Assembly: GCF_963678635.1 (NCBI RefSeq)
Contig: NC_087066.1
Coordinates: 16,473,949-16,537,948, forward strand
Length of the DNA: 64,000 nucleotides
Direction of reading: 5' to 3'
Source: Symsagittifera roscoffensis
Taxonomy: Eukaryota; Xenacoelomorpha; Acoela; Convolutidae
Shown here: piece by piece, positions 51,001 to 54,432 of the stretch
Position numbering within the stretch: position 1 is the first letter of the stretch
How the letters are laid out: each line of letters begins with the position of its first letter
The notes under the pieces: generated by a model
What the model was told of the DNA's origin: nothing
The model's database searches: none
The model's input: only the letters and a program-made list of their open reading frames with translations
Made by a program: the position numbers and the translations under genes

Positions 51001-53719
51001 AGGTTTATTTGATATCGTGTCTCACGCCCATCAAGGCATGGCTGTTTAGGGGCTGATTCAAGTCCATCATTTATTCATTTTTGCTATTAATTTAAAAACA
51101 AAAAACAATAATAGCTAAGATAGTTCTTTTGTTGTGCTCATTTAGTCACTTTTCTGATATTTAATACTGAGAAAGATTAGCTGGAACATTTTGTTATTAT
51201 AAGTAGGATTAACTTTGATTGGCTAATATGTAATTACGCTTGCGATAAGCAAGCATTGTCAAACTGGAATCTAGACTTTTTTCGAGTTAACAACTTGGTT
51301 AACAGAATCACTTGAATCATCAGACTTCATTCACGTGCACACCTACAAATTGAAGTTCTACCGGACAGCTGTTACTACTGACTAGTTTTTTTAAGAAGCA
51401 ATGTCTTAAGTTTTTGAAGAAAAAATATTCCGTTACAAAATTTTTTTCGGACTATCGTTAGTCTGGTTATGTTTTGTCGGCTTAGTTGCCGCATCACGGA
51501 ATTTTCTTGTTTTACAAAATTTGTTCAGAAAAACGTATGATATCTTGGCCTACATCGAAATCAAACTTTTTTAGCTTTTCAGGCACACATTTTTTTGGAG
51601 AAAAATAGTCCGGTTGAGGTGGTAAAGGTCCTGTGTTCGAACCAGGGCAGATCTTTTTTTATTCAAAAGGGAATTATTCTGTTTCAAAAATTTGTCTACC
51701 TGTTGTGTGTCTGCTTATGTTTGGTCGCCTTAGTTGCCTTTTTACGGATTTTTGCTGGGATATAAGTGATTTTTATTGTAACTGAAAGAGTTGTGATTTT
51801 TTACTGTAATTTGTAAACTTACTCAGTTTGTAATTTTTGTTCGTTTTTTTTTCGCTGGTTTGTTAAGGTGGTAAGTGACCTAATTAAGCGTTGTTTTAAA
51901 GAAAAAATAGCTTTTTACGCTTTTGAGTGTTTTCGAAGGGTGGAGAGTTAAAATTAAGATTTTCGGAACTGTCAAAAGTTTTTCAATTGAAAACAATGTT
52001 GCTCAACGGGAGTCTAACCAACTTTTGCCAGCTTTATTGCCGATCAATTTTTTGCCTGAATACTTAATAAACGCCAGTTATTGTGTTTTTAAATTGAACA
52101 TCATTCCAGACAAATTTCAGAAAATTTTGTAGTAATGGTTTTTTCGAATTGTTCTAATTGTTTTTCGACTTAGTGGCTTTTGTTTCATTTTCTGTCTGCT
52201 AGCTTGCAATGCTATGTGTATGTGGTATCGCAAGTGGTGCGAAGCTCCGCTTCGCCTCTGTGTTAAAATTCTATCATAAGTATAAGTTTTTATGCAATTT
52301 TCACTAGTGATCAGCGTAGTGTATTAGTACGAACCTTTTTTCTGACCTAACTTGCAAATGAATATGTTCACTTATTTGGTGGCGCTTTTGCTATAATCAC
52401 GATCTAGCATTTAAAATTTCACAGCATCTGCTCTCTGCTTTCTTTTTGACAAGTGTTTGTGATGTATGATGCGTGCGTGGCTGAATGTGCACTGCGTGAG
52501 ATTCATAATTTCTAGGTCACAGTAGGTGGCAAGATCGAATCCGAGGACTGGCCGATATTACACTTTTTTGAGACTTTTATCTAATTTTCTTATTGCACTA
52601 TATAGAGCTGATTTGTGCCGTGTTCTCGCTAGTGTTTGCGAAGTGAAGCTTCGACTCTGTGTTTATCTTTATGCTAAAGTTGGGCCCCCTCCAAGAACAC
52701 ACACATCATATTTAGTGTCTCAGCACGAAGTCATTGTTTGAGAAAGTAAAGACTTTTATATGCTCCAATGCTGATCATCTTGGCTCTTTTCCACTTTCCC
52801 CCCACATTTCAAATTTTTCATTTTTTCAATTGTAAGTGTTATTGTCGCTGAACGCGTGATGTACGAAGTATGGTATAAAGAACAAATGTGTTTACAATAG
52901 TTGACTAATTTTGGCTTCAGGAGCTGGTTAGGCAGGGTGAACAGCTGGAACGCGTCGAAAGTGGTTTGGACACGATAAACAAAGAACTGAATACGAGTAA
53001 GCGGTATATCACTTCAATGAAAAGCTGGTTTGCGCCTGTGAAAAACTACTTCTCCCCTGATACCGACCCTGCCTATCAATCCAGTGGTAAAAGTAGCACA
53101 AGTGCTTCCAGAGACCATATCAGCCAATCAAAAAGCTCCAATTTCTCCAGCCAATCAGACAGCTCATCGGGTCAGCAGCAGCTGCAGCAAAAAGATTTCA
53201 GACTGTTCAGTGACGCAGAAACGAAACACTGGAGCAGTGCACAGAAGCAAAATGAGGAAAAATGCAATGAGAACCTCCGTAAGTTGTGCCAATTTTTAAG
53301 GTGTATTGTTCTTAATACAGTAAAAAAAAAGTGCGACAAGACTACGACTAGAAGGCTACAGAACTGTTTGGACACAGTTTGGGGTAGACTAAGATATGTA
53401 ATGAATGATGTAATCTTTTGCAAACCAATTTTACCGTAAATATCAAGCGTTTTTTTTCCAAATTCAGATTTGTATTATGTAGTCTCTGTATTTTGATGAT
53501 GGGCCTTTGTGGGAAAGAACATAAATTACGAACAATATTAATTTTCTTGTCATAGAGCAAATAAGTGGTGGGTTAGACAGGCTCAAACTCCTCGCGAAAG
53601 GCATGGGGAGTGAATTGGACAGACAGAATGAACAACTTGACAGACTCAACTACAAGACTGAGGGAAACACGATCAAGATGAAAAACCAGAACAACGAACT
53701 CAACTCCCTACTCAAATAG
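17967..53719 (+). CDS. SNAP29: SNAP29-like Qbc-SNARE gene, first coding exon split by the giant retrotransposon
   Basis: Four coding exons can be assembled: 17967-18012 plus 42479-42682 (one exon broken by the element), 45697-45854, 52921-53278 and 53556-53719. All junctions are GT-AG and phases agree (1, 0, 1), giving 309 residues. The Qb SNARE helix crosses exons 2-3 (VRQGEQLERVESGLDTI, zero-layer glutamine in GEQL). The Qc helix is in exon 4 (SELDRQNEQLDRLNYKT, glutamine in NEQL). The block INKELNTSKRYITSMKSWF and the following VKNYF match SNAP29 rather than SNAP25, and the linker lacks the palmitoylated cysteine cluster. SNAP29 supports membrane fusion, including autophagosome-lysosome fusion. 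Human SNAP29 is 258 residues, so the linker here is longer. As assembled, this allele cannot be read from its own start codon. Confidence 0.88.
18009..18012. other. Target-site duplication, left copy (ACAG)
   Basis: ACAG occurs at 18009-18012 and again at 42475-42478, directly outside the element. With a 4-bp duplication each LTR is 885 bp. If the LTR is defined by TG...CA ends (886 bp), only CAG is duplicated. The rejoined exon is identical either way. Confidence 0.75.
18013..18897 (-). repeat. 3' LTR of the giant retrotransposon
   Basis: This repeat equals the one at 41590-42474 at a constant offset of 23577. I found no difference reading the two line by line. Plus-strand ends are TGTAACATTC and GGAATGGCAC(A). 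Short frames within it, such as 18497-18778, recur identically in the other LTR and are not genes. A TATAAAAC box is at 18317-18324 on the minus strand. Confidence 0.97.
18898..19644 (-). other. 3' untranslated region of the giant element
   Basis: This 747-base stretch between ORF2 and the 3' LTR has no convincing frame. Near 19467-19507 it contains several repeats of the AACAATTTYAACAATT type. The frame at 18724-19011 is an LTR by-product. Confidence 0.6.
18899..18946 (-). other. Polypurine-tract region next to the 3' LTR
   Basis: In the sense (minus) direction the bases before the 3' LTR read TTGTCCGGGGAGTA, with GGGGAG as a short purine run. This is the position where plus-strand priming must occur. 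The run is short for a polypurine tract. The surrounding 45 bases resemble a segment inside Gag-Pol at 29561-29611. Confidence 0.5.
19645..28512 (-). CDS. Giant ORF2 in env position with SGNH-hydrolase domain(s)
   Basis: The first ATG is at 28512, in good context (GAAATGG), giving 2955 residues. The frame extends to 28578 but begins there with TTG. Residue numbers below count from 28578. A coiled coil lies near 180-236. A complete SGNH domain spans about 415-590: GDSLV with the nucleophile serine (about 421), SFGGAS with the glycine, GTNDVS with the asparagine (about 472) and RDGVHF with the Asp/His pair (about 568). A second, degenerate copy seems to follow at 890-1050, with AGSDYLY and VVAGANDHL but the serine motif scrambled. 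An acidic stretch lies near 1710-1740. The remaining 1200 C-terminal residues are unrecognised, helical and leucine-rich. I see no signal peptide, membrane span or fusion peptide, so it is not a recognisable envelope. Confidence 0.85.
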   Translation of the reverse strand: MGDTNELMEFLSASLGATLDEIYQRLIDCDFTREDPGLAMFVVALLNALGREGRGNRPTEVVLMLAFGESGTAERGRNRLMRWRRGEMSGHDLAREPGLGEQRDHRLGEMPLPVQPAQPLIGAKRQRDGPGPSHSVDSPTAAPPLKRVRVSEIEIQTSETIETLEKKERDQSELCAKLQEYRTIARERDEWKKKFEDLQVAYKEDEIKHLKELYMAKVSQVSPEILASMRSSEGSNDTRPRTTAQELCASRGPEVLDLHASKGHEAPQQTRPSASSQRFTIPDPSDTYLAPQFQESFNQVARAAMDEINRGTERTLARIVPSQRRDHSSDGSERATRTIACSAPGGVFKKSRVVDIRKNLMTRHQFTQVPAEHPRACLNDMSWNPATSDQVIPPGSRHLIIGDSLVRDLNEISVYGQTTTLSFGGASVAQVIKMMEFQGEDRLDTLIIMLGTNDVSRAPVTPENKWEPLLVCLLNELKEKYRPRLVILCTIPPNPLVGTTAADFMNGNVTRWNEMTRNLVRNNPGELRLLDLENMLRMTDHIELTRDGVHFNSQRGRHWINDVFQTQLREVEQELRATGSLARTNSTGGSRVRATVPESLANRLGPLATETVGAVTVAPSSNVRDRLGTAPPPRPQSIGSRLGRSVEQSNRNNSQTASRRNDSPATTNPASTAGSSTSTVPAEGIESGSRLLWNSSDPSHWGQYKTDMSAKLNMNTLTCREDVMRMTGGESPTVSRLYRIPGVDWLLAEQEKFSSSTSLRHADLDGLPRDNTFGPLNTRSLTDVRDRARERTPPVRKGKFQTENKPSNKHHKMFRQFSKPPGQTPGEYSRDYPRTTTVFGDDKRYGNLKAPVGDGLFAAYDPLDMKAAKYLVVAGSDYLYTPRSLFWPDVIFLTAPKLDWGQAIGMMISVRRVVSMEPQVIVVAGANDHLQSRGLLSRLTDGSIPSNEVIGEAIMTLLSAMAEVEAAARQRFTMNVVKVIFVLSPGYAALPEPLQFVYTMVTTIAEGIYNVIIPAPNRVVDPDNYYPHRSELPAVWSDISNAIQGLRDCSTTRLVLDEVLGLELSNFARLLKLRPGVGDDHLLVQQVADDLWFRQMDHKENEQGRMIRKNMTSAEEDLMAMALRTKPHNNIWLYLSPRLCTLGEDAFEHAPAIIKEIHAYLKSLLDARELAGGKMLKLMQDVNTMSLDKFQADVLATKAQYERSDAILGGMGVGWTPSFLSTCYPRASRNLIASFVKDIRKLSIGLVLALYVTFGHENFVKGPANLFTQALADLRLDGLLTLIAMTYGRLGDLLVLLRYPEQLQGPSREFNAQLETASLRKMKDWRTLLLQYLLQQNRSVTGEDKVATNASECKQYCGMPLLTDLAVMMRIDPLALVHGLREFVTVVYGPVMSFAFPDVQVKAYRNSVLYVNLVSVVDCSVLNWVEQSELRKLASDDRLFGRIAEPGWVLMDFNNHFKCRMGREDLSHIQFNPKLWNLRPVVKDTGEAVGVPQLPGAYAHAKENQQTWLPGSRPLPDQCHRYPPIRRMLLGVTSPIIAPRIGAARDAEKRMQKWSGGMEPRFISWNVAAAHTFDFSFPDAWSRKKIKALPSRRPEVSAETWNEVYSSADDLSRLKWSGEAKVVMLEVASESRGGSYVTIEDLAPHGEELVEFLVDDELFYHAGDMAVPARPDSGADARQGPSGPRPKPDADEDELMDQDDNDEGTGSKTEKSGETDLGALERDLLEYRFSEDDDGEVDGSLLLMAPSSFMSPTKEASADLSPIDPISQARECRSRDPQKLLYESPRRRKIEESMKISFLSTLPEEEWERYQMELEGKTGAIWSRINFMEKSWDVIRRYGTQSIMKVGLNQPIMREVLEKIVSSMESDVLTESVTEDSADDQHVAKKLPVRRARKGLKRLKGRTGSRAMNPKVVKSRANAVVTSLASAGRSGESGQGDTTTLTGGEKENLIPPMLLAGLTVTATRSKKTARTLADTKLEMEVISQCGSGGLEDYRPSRINMAKLKLEGQLDVVEYSRITVPESVHMGDPAGGYVEMLKARNSARGHLMAWNEKRAMQEYLKGLTENSNFNRKEYGTVMSSEANEIGLEKLLEISWRAALQKYFDETMNAPATVAAYLAHPCVRTDLQVRLAWCLMGIKRAEYEASNDSKSREQELELMEALRTLISKDDSAIAWAKRKDALCFVRFVVDRIPTPVLGECVKIIRQEGVDCERYFLRALLELYQDMPLTVPNKESNDMESYRKLEEVRRYSNKELKVSRDLIEAVRGQKEFATLGRLKSFQYVSGIPGMAYNPFVNEEAREAYFDYEQVTVLNFWVERIKEIGMLMVEQPKLGIILEERVVEPSIPELKGQGSFDCGSWDGPLKTSLVVMWELMKPSWCPHPNAGLIWDMTADVILERDDDASLHDLAMIHHLLSMRLMKKKSNPSTELSEEGTSSDWLERGTCLAQHSGMEGHVCNVGHCLITLSEQHRQLARLYGRLSMSDKSAMELVADCHGVTDVNLITALGFCSMTSSIESLERLERAHELVASLSVEIFPGALQTEQKIGGWREALENEMNLRDSEAYHRPTGSKYMVGSSSAPYCNSKYPTHMVVMDARTQQVLVDQLFSVPKCVRLARMSERSYDLLAKIFRAVPKRSEGELQDVVGEEFMILNEGNVSEFQKQIASGALPTEFPTIEEKDDLHRILMEVEPLLGASGYRTRRNIVRTHGEYPCHCLAQTLWYPKRGNLILIWDVEELYSTGLPDQNQPVSIVVVSAMLAVRWLEAYADTNEQETAVPTPEQLSNVKMSSELDLFRTTCKVLRIPKAIERIWSRQRLMPWFRAVMTSWMYERAKRHMSRNTEAYQSFQLDIGPGAYKRAFLTHRNAVTTAVKRVAGAPCVTEDEKKEVLRADLERNVSLCLHNSFCRNREQKVNVDLLPCCKPRLLEQEGWGTARNSLDMLEKVLEDSDAEHQDGEMME
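28579..28953 (-). other. Spacer between Gag-Pol and ORF2 with two perfect hairpins
   Basis: Two hairpins stand close together just upstream of ORF2 in the sense direction. GACCTGGGG/CCCCAGGTC is at 28760-28779 (9-bp stem, 2-base turn) and AAGGTGGA/TCCACCTT at 28699-28717 (8-bp stem, 3-base loop). Upstream of them are short ATGTTATG/ATGTGATGTTT repeats and a few TTAGG words. They could be involved in expressing ORF2 by re-initiation, an internal entry site or a subgenomic RNA. No splice site is claimed. Confidence 0.6.
28954..38436 (-). CDS. Gag-Pol polyprotein with C-terminal macro domain
   Basis: From the first ATG (38436; the open frame reaches a TTG at 38496) this is 3160 residues. Numbers below count from 38496. 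Order: charged N-terminus; coiled coil 312-420; Retrotrans_gag-like capsid about 555-730; two CX2CX4HX4C knuckles near 760 and 815; protease with LLDTGA near 1123; RT about 1490-1660 with TTLDLGSAFW and YVDD at 1608; RNase H about 1750-1840 with D, E and D in DTDAS, KAEMFAV and RVDNRALAW; a long insert to about 2395 carrying LSGES repeats; integrase with HH (2398-2405), CLSC (2434), and a D-D-35-E core (about 2463, 2524, 2560); a KWRGPF block near 2698; an acidic linker; and a macro domain about 3010-3172. Gag and Pol are one frame with no shift. The insert and the macro domain are the unusual parts. Confidence 0.95.
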   Translation of the reverse strand: MQRRDSLGSTTKIPRLSKGSTRKFRTRRSQTSFSSASDAFAEDESTKGQPDLSVIEMRLRSEKNLDGNQGRSAEAEPASETPVDPFDEGERTLIRPDFEPDGVLEREEVERTEETSERSEVEPREEVLYRGVSRSETKSYKWRKEPSHLTSAHSSLAKQSNNAMMSSMSPGEEQTFSKAKKSWKSLYDERMASLPTVGLTSRDDYPEITHPDVNFTPCPRNDMSREASSASPTRPMSDGITMGASSTFDRLMTSMHKQKGGASSSTRLQPQLTSSSLGLTPPLGAAGDISDMFAGVMNGLDELRRDMTKRIDQVDERAHHGRENLKDELTHMKSQARFDQAQLIRDTDQCLAESLAQANKESEEREARMTREIERLLNDHDITYAQTMTGLERRLDAKSDLMMRKLDAILNGNNWQEHSNSRERSRHANVGDGTGNSARAQQGSRTNYEHRNKERPRAAPQRPGWTNPVPPEADATPETRLPTVPQVSSVPDLTTVSQDTTMYASMFEPLNRSLETFITKLSKSTERGERSRRTLKKPKSYKDESDGCIDTWIEVMKLHFEEENLSKKQECSALTSNLEGTALNCVMAKRANERDSARKIFDILLNRFGSGVQGHQAMVKFEKRRQRDEESIDKFLDDLELLRRRSNPDERISERNLAIASKFMDGVRSEELKTMLATHFTLSLDQVPTPDDLRMKSREYLLIKPRAQNRYSNYGNYSGTNTGANSSWYKPRDDMDKRRSCANCGSMDHHVSACSAYKQNMKAIGYFLEDADATDEDHEEYVRGLIMKYGPRCFFCNLEGHFKSDCTQFWDAVADAKHPRHEEALSGVKASRARLMNEAESRRKETTPSTFATKKVKTWPDEVVASNLEAESSSPLKVDYGLAARTALQNVKQHLATKEVEQWVRSELESTDLRESLNVLSKTTRAEDEKEPKKQGLKLNVISGKTFGMTKAGTKIMSIISVAGHQVVKNLSEPSEITLVHLDIYADYLKEKDPKLDSRAVRALLTTGGPRLMKVDGHYIDVHGPYPILMNVDGINIYTKAHITDANDQVGRIYIGQEELKVRRIGHNAMLEQDAVHIGCEADLAAHVLDVQGRQLSVKGLLDTGAVVSVMPVKTWTDMGFERSDLIPTNIRLAAANQGAIYVTGRTPIISLQLGGRHLWMSFLVVENLDESDQFILGRDFVRNFDVTIDLNDGLIRIKDPERKYEKRPLNKILINQAKVPIFLDRKVRLKPNQAVVATFRMRNLNELSNDRQVCLVPNPNSKSSAILGRSFSLTQSGLCVSVLLNTEATTVTIQRGKKLGYALPLNTDFLSVENLKKFDVTKCPLHANQECIMKRVIELKSSRKLFSMKSETDDGLSSCSNFPERPTEAELAENRPVLPEIEHLKGKISDKELDSLRAVLNRNADVFSKHKADIGCCNFVEHEIEIEEGSVPHREGARRMTPNKSEACRKEIEMLMEYDMIEPSKSPWACGVVMAKKKGGQLRFCCDFRYLNAVTIKDAYPIPRIDESLSKLGDAKFFTTLDLGSAFWQVPLRKQDREKTGFACELGLFQWKRMPFGLCNATATFQRLMAQALTSVTKKYGNLIMCYVDDVVIATPTLEDHIERLEEVFSCMKQAGLKCKPSKCEILKDSIKYLGRLVDKHGVRPDPEAVEAVLTWKAPKTDTQLMSFLGFANYYREFIKGYADKIYPMQKLMRNKGKKFTWTDEAQVSFENIKRELCEAPVLGMPTEKGMFVLDTDASVVAISGILHQEQEWNGRTVLRPIAYGSKVLSDTEMKYGAPKAEMFAVITFVEKYRAYLGSAPFKLRVDNRALAWLKTYSMDQSYIGRWIVRLDGYHMIIEHRTRDKHQNADSLSKKTEFYERLEEKQANQSEIKDGFSFLDKETYDELPLTRWLDKSGHPIPGHPDLPVETAAEIKLLARGEPVPLDLLVRSNLVQQELTRLGINSIALLNKTVNVAPDVMGKLRDLLDREVDRHDREWRETMQRLTVTERTEKRPVSIRSRGVERDCRSIVNQLVTSMPKEVLLRTSFTEYGTSNQNQATEEVRIKSKSSFTRRVHFTDAKEEYEPSPDCSSLDETMSGESDTFDPVKDDLSEKSNAFEPVQDNLSGERLTRLPRDRILSGESGSRRPMDRVLSGESRNISNNLEYDVGESVDSSVDSGPQSGDNTSETTSNSDMSEIAIHSLLVDWKQRGLDREIHQDPDRDRYTSDEEGTVVDNAADELELIAVSKRPTRLLPHSTVVRTNLEPSVQEATPLKKIWCVKLMDDAHAPEIMSGQMNVVKTYLKARYRLSDLLRAQRNDRMTSSLKRWIENGAPDKGDLEEDSYKILKQFYLKRKDLLYLNKDGIVACKRKEEDKVLYKYNSIVLPQLYQTELLFRSHDQMGHQGVDKVYNRIQKRFEWPGLKKACEKWIAACLSCQQAKDPRKLRFPLQSIESSGFNEVVQIDHQKICMTATGYNQVLVMIDHFTKYAEAAPCMTASAEETCDHLINVWIARHGCPITFQSDNGKAFVGDLTKELMKRSQVAQAHSTTYHPQTNGLVERQNRTLVSMLRVYCSRYMDDWDKHLPQVMGAYNSTEHSTTGISPHMMLTGHEKALPLTFFYPEYEGKRTAPQTYVRDVIRRQQDLNDLCRRNTQQAQIRQKRRFDKRTADAKAYSVGDYVWVFQEVVPPKGTKKLLKKWRGPFQITEVHQGGRFYRLSTGRAAHYENIKPHNASSEDWCIPADMQEGDYLIVDPACEVNERGTRDKNDGNEMVDNCDLPLDLELTERVEVDDETLPYAEEDWDCPEQTEIDKGIQPDFPLTMETRQSKRGKNQKKYNPYGEDFVVDRIVVSDVIDSLVGLDEVAMLEEIDLVNDMDQDWIDDRSEPEVEFEPEAEQTHEQELTNLRVLEWLHDLPTDPKETILTIQDVDRDGVKYISHDNTESNWVAPDGPLRVPQSNLGLLDFGRSTGTSMDIFVRGVGVGLTHTENLIIKKLKSARETGELETEGENAKKPPFGRIFESYFDLPNHYSNNIVITDSDFILTERTCAIAITADVSFKTALAADFKREYKNIEFLWKQRPGVGGMIALPPVASQIPGKYLCFLVTKATDRQHVNPESLVLALTRLRDFLVERGVTSLSLPVYDPNRGKLHPRELYALVHVIFSETDIEVYLHKKYYLSIC
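28990..29470 (-). other. Macro domain (TARG1/OARD1 type) at the end of Gag-Pol
   Basis: The last 160 residues align by eye with the single-domain human ADP-ribose hydrolase TARG1. Shared landmarks are an FKREYK block where TARG1 has FKKKFG, GKYLCFLVTK against YIYYLITK (the lysine corresponds to the catalytic lysine), a PESL...L helix, RGVTSLSLP against NGVTDLSMP, and a final FSETDIEVYLH against FEATDIKITVY. The GCGLD loop carrying the catalytic aspartate reads DPNRG here, so binding may persist while hydrolysis is doubtful. The assignment is from pattern memory, not a search. Confidence 0.75.
32020..32210 (-). repeat. Iterated LSGES-coding repeats in the Pol insert
   Basis: CTCCCCGGACAA (plus strand) recurs at 32026, 32068, 32110 and, shortened, 32194. 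On the sense strand it encodes the LSGES/LSGER motif of a repeating peptide about 14-28 residues long. The same 12-mer forms the polypurine region next to the 3' LTR (18901) and another site at 29562. Confidence 0.8.
38779..39207 (-). CDS. Small leader ORF with two internal repeats
   Basis: The 142-residue frame holds two copies of a unit containing EDLGGCIKQIHTHLRR / EDLGGCIRQIHTHLRR, about 60 residues apart. The DNA repeat (about 38905-39030 and 39090-39210) contains a near-palindrome, GGGTGTGTATTTG...TAATACACCCA. Similarity is about as strong at DNA level as at protein level, so this could be a structured RNA duplication rather than a protein. No known domain is recognised. It lies 5' of gag in the sense direction. 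Confidence 0.35.
   Translation of the reverse strand: MSGCLEPLNRKVRAIREQIKEDLGGCIKQIHTHLRRRIVPYSRALGAVRVWESFFIDLTNFRPRGCLELLSRTARAIAGHLKEDLGGCIRQIHTHLRRLCPGLRSFGSFRLGEVFFFKTKFYLSISESSLLFIEDCLILTKQ
41560..41577 (-). other. Primer-binding site, tRNA-Asn type
   Basis: The sense strand reads TGGCGCTCCTGGGTGGGC, complementary to a tRNA 3' end GCCCACCCAGGAGCGCCA. That is the T-arm, acceptor, discriminator G and CCA layout of eukaryotic tRNA-Asn, whose usual end differs by a few acceptor bases. The site starts 12 bases inside the 5' LTR boundary. Confidence 0.75.
41590..42474 (-). repeat. 5' LTR of the giant retrotransposon
   Basis: This is identical by eye to 18013-18897. Being the 5' LTR it would drive the element leftwards. 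Its right end abuts SNAP29-like exon 1. On the opposite strand an ATG at 42301 in strong context opens a frame through the LTR boundary into that exon. Confidence 0.97.
41894..41901 (-). promoter_or_regulatory. Candidate TATA box of the 5' LTR
   Basis: The sense strand reads TATAAAAC, about 575 bases into the LTR. It is the best TATA-like word there and would place the RNA start near 41865. No other promoter element is claimed. Confidence 0.4.
42475..42478. other. Target-site duplication, right copy (ACAG)
   Basis: This matches 18009-18012. Removing one copy with the element restores an uninterrupted reading frame in the host exon. Confidence 0.75.
42479..42682 (+). CDS. SNAP29: SNAP29-like exon 1, 3' part
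   Basis: The frame continues from the left fragment as E-DDDEDEEYW, an acidic N-terminal region of the kind SNAP29 has before its first SNARE helix, then a serine-rich stretch. It ends at a GTAGGT donor (42683) in phase 1, matching the acceptor of exon 2. The exon codes for no SNARE helix. Confidence 0.8.
42683..45696 (+). other. Intron 1 of the SNAP29-like gene
   Basis: This intron is AT-rich and contains the non-autonomous hAT element at 44352-44721. Frames such as 43042-43296 are unsupported. Confidence 0.75.
44352..44721. mobile_element. Non-autonomous hAT element (MITE)
   Basis: Ends are CAGGGTGACCACTT and, inverted, CAGGGTGACCACTT, with repeated TGGTCACTATTTT motifs inside. Flanking 8-mers GTCTGCTC (44344-44351) and ATCTGCTC (44722-44729) differ at one base, as expected of an aged hAT target duplication. 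At 370 bp it has no transposase. Its ends differ from the hAT at 14984, so that element is unlikely to mobilise it. Confidence 0.8.
45697..45854 (+). CDS. SNAP29: SNAP29-like exon 2 (start of Qb SNARE helix)
   Basis: The acceptor TTTTAAG ends at 45696 and the donor GTAAGT starts at 45855. The exon enters in phase 1 and leaves in phase 0. It contains ILASQQRSVASSERTVQMM and then SETIGVETAN, matching the SNAP29 helix start. An in-frame ATG at 45708 precedes the whole SNARE region and could serve as an alternative start. Confidence 0.85.
47603..48036 (+). repeat. Hairpin-ended dispersed repeat, copy 1
   Basis: The start has the block CTCGTATCAGGCAGAGCCATGAATGTTC and the end CCGAGAATATATCTTCC then GTCGGAACAATAA. 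The same two end blocks recur at 54768-55318 and inverted at 55640-56142. A tRNA-like B-box (GGATCGATCCCC) lies near 47922. Confidence 0.55.
48921..49000 (+). repeat. Hairpin repeat family H, copy 1
   Basis: The hairpin ACGCTTGC-GATTA-GCAAGCGT (48921-48941) is followed by TCAAACTGGAATATAGCTTTTTTC and CAACTTGTTAAACAGAATCACTTG. The same layout occurs at 51236 and, more diverged, at 62444. Confidence 0.6.
49430..50480. repeat. Array of the 170-bp repeat inside intron 2
   Basis: At least five diverged units can be followed by the recurring block TTTTTGA-TTTATTGACCGTTTTT and by GAGATTTTGGGTTCA. The units match those at 3040-3930. The frame at 49461-49724 is repeat-derived: its peptide repeats the ALGKVKFLI pattern. 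Confidence 0.6.
51236..51755 (+). repeat. Hairpin repeat family H, copy 2, with tRNA-like segment
   Basis: The hairpin ACGCTTGC-GATAA-GCAAGCAT is followed by CAAACTGGAATCTAGACTTTTTTCG. Later come two TTTTGTCGGCTTAGTTGCC-type blocks (near 51474 and 51716) and a tRNA-3'-half-like segment with B-box GTGTTCGAACC (about 51632-51642). It resembles a tRNA-derived SINE, but the ends are not defined. Confidence 0.5.
52222..52270 (+). repeat. GCGAAGCTCCGCTTCGC hairpin repeat (best copy)
   Basis: This block starts TGGTATCGCAAGTGG and contains GCGAAGC-TCC-GCTTCGC then CTCTGTGTT. Weaker copies occur near 46550, 50669 and 52632. The copies share up to 40 bases centred on the 7-bp hairpin. Confidence 0.6.
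52921..53278 (+). CDS. SNAP29: SNAP29-like exon 3 (Qb helix end and linker)
   Basis: The acceptor TTGGCTTCAG precedes 52921, and the donor GTAAGT follows at 53279. The exon runs in phase 0 to phase 1. It encodes the rest of the Qb helix including the zero-layer glutamine, the MKSWFAPVKNYF block and a serine- and glutamine-rich linker (SSGQQQLQQ). No cysteine cluster is present, as in SNAP29. The linker is the least conserved part of the family. Confidence 0.88.
53556..53719 (+). CDS. SNAP29: SNAP29-like exon 4 (Qc SNARE helix, stop)
   Basis: The acceptor TTGTCATAG precedes 53556. Entering in phase 1, the exon encodes GGLDRLKLLAKGMGSELDRQ and continues through NEQLDRL to a C-terminal LNSLLK and TAG (53717-53719). 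Heptad hydrophobic layers and the zero-layer glutamine are in place. The protein ends just after the helix, with no membrane anchor, as is normal for SNAP29. I did not identify a polyadenylation signal close by. Confidence 0.88.
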
Positions 53720-54066
53720 AAGACTCACAATCTGGCGATAGAGGCTGAATCTTAAATATCAATTATATTCCGATAACTTATACGAATTTTTAAACGGCTT
53801 TTTTTGTAGTTTTATTTATTTAGTTAAAATTGAGTATTTGCAGGAATTCGAATTTTAAGTTTTAATGAAGAAATTTTTTATCGCTTATTTGGGTCTTGCA
53901 GTTTTTGTATTTTTTTTTGTTCGAAGAAGTCTTAAAAAATGTTCACGCTCTGATTTTTTTCGCGGTTTGTTTTTTGATTTTTTCAAGTTCATTTCTATTT
54001 CATTTACGAAAAGGAAGGCAAATTACGCTCTCCGCTTAGGAGATTGAAAGTGGATTGAAATATCCC

Positions 54067-54432
54067 GGGGGCGTTCAACAGTGCCGAAGTACAACAGTGC
54101 CGAAAAAGGCGGGAAAATTTCAGAATAATTTACACGCATTTTCTAAAGAGCGGGAAATTACTGGCGCTAATTATCGAAGAAAATCACTTCAATTTCGGCG
54201 CCAAAATGTCTGAAACTGCAAATTAAACAGATATTTTGGCGCCAAAACGTCTCAATTGAAAGTTTTCTCTCAAAATCTCTAAGTGTCACTTAAGATTGTA
54301 AACGTTCGCCGTTTAATTTTTGATTGCAGCTGTTAACATGTTGAAATTTTTAAATATTTTTGGCACTGTTGAACAAAGTTTTCATTTTCGGCACTGTTGA
54401 ACTATTTTTTTTCGGCACTGTTGGACTGCCCC
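54067..54432. mobile_element. Foldback/MITE with iterated CAACAGTGCCGA motifs
   Basis: The left end reads GGGGGCGTTCAACAGTGCCGAA and the right end inverted reads GGGGCAGTCCAACAGTGCCG. Two CAACAGTGCCG motifs lie at the left and three inverted ones at the right. The centre holds TTTTGGCGCCAAAA-type palindromes. There is no ORF and no clear target duplication. Confidence 0.65.

Larger units (their letters stand above)
45855..52920 (+). other. Intron 2 of the SNAP29-like gene, 7 kb
   Basis: The intron begins with a T-run and 13 G residues (45870-45882). It contains repeat copies at 46550, 47603-48036, 48921, 49430-50480, 50669, 51236-51750 and 52222. It is otherwise AT-rich with no supported gene. 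Confidence 0.75.

Noticed and set aside
51612-51655. tRNA gene
   Set aside because: There is a B-box and part of a T-arm, but no complete cloverleaf or acceptor pairing. It is better read as a tRNA-derived repeat.
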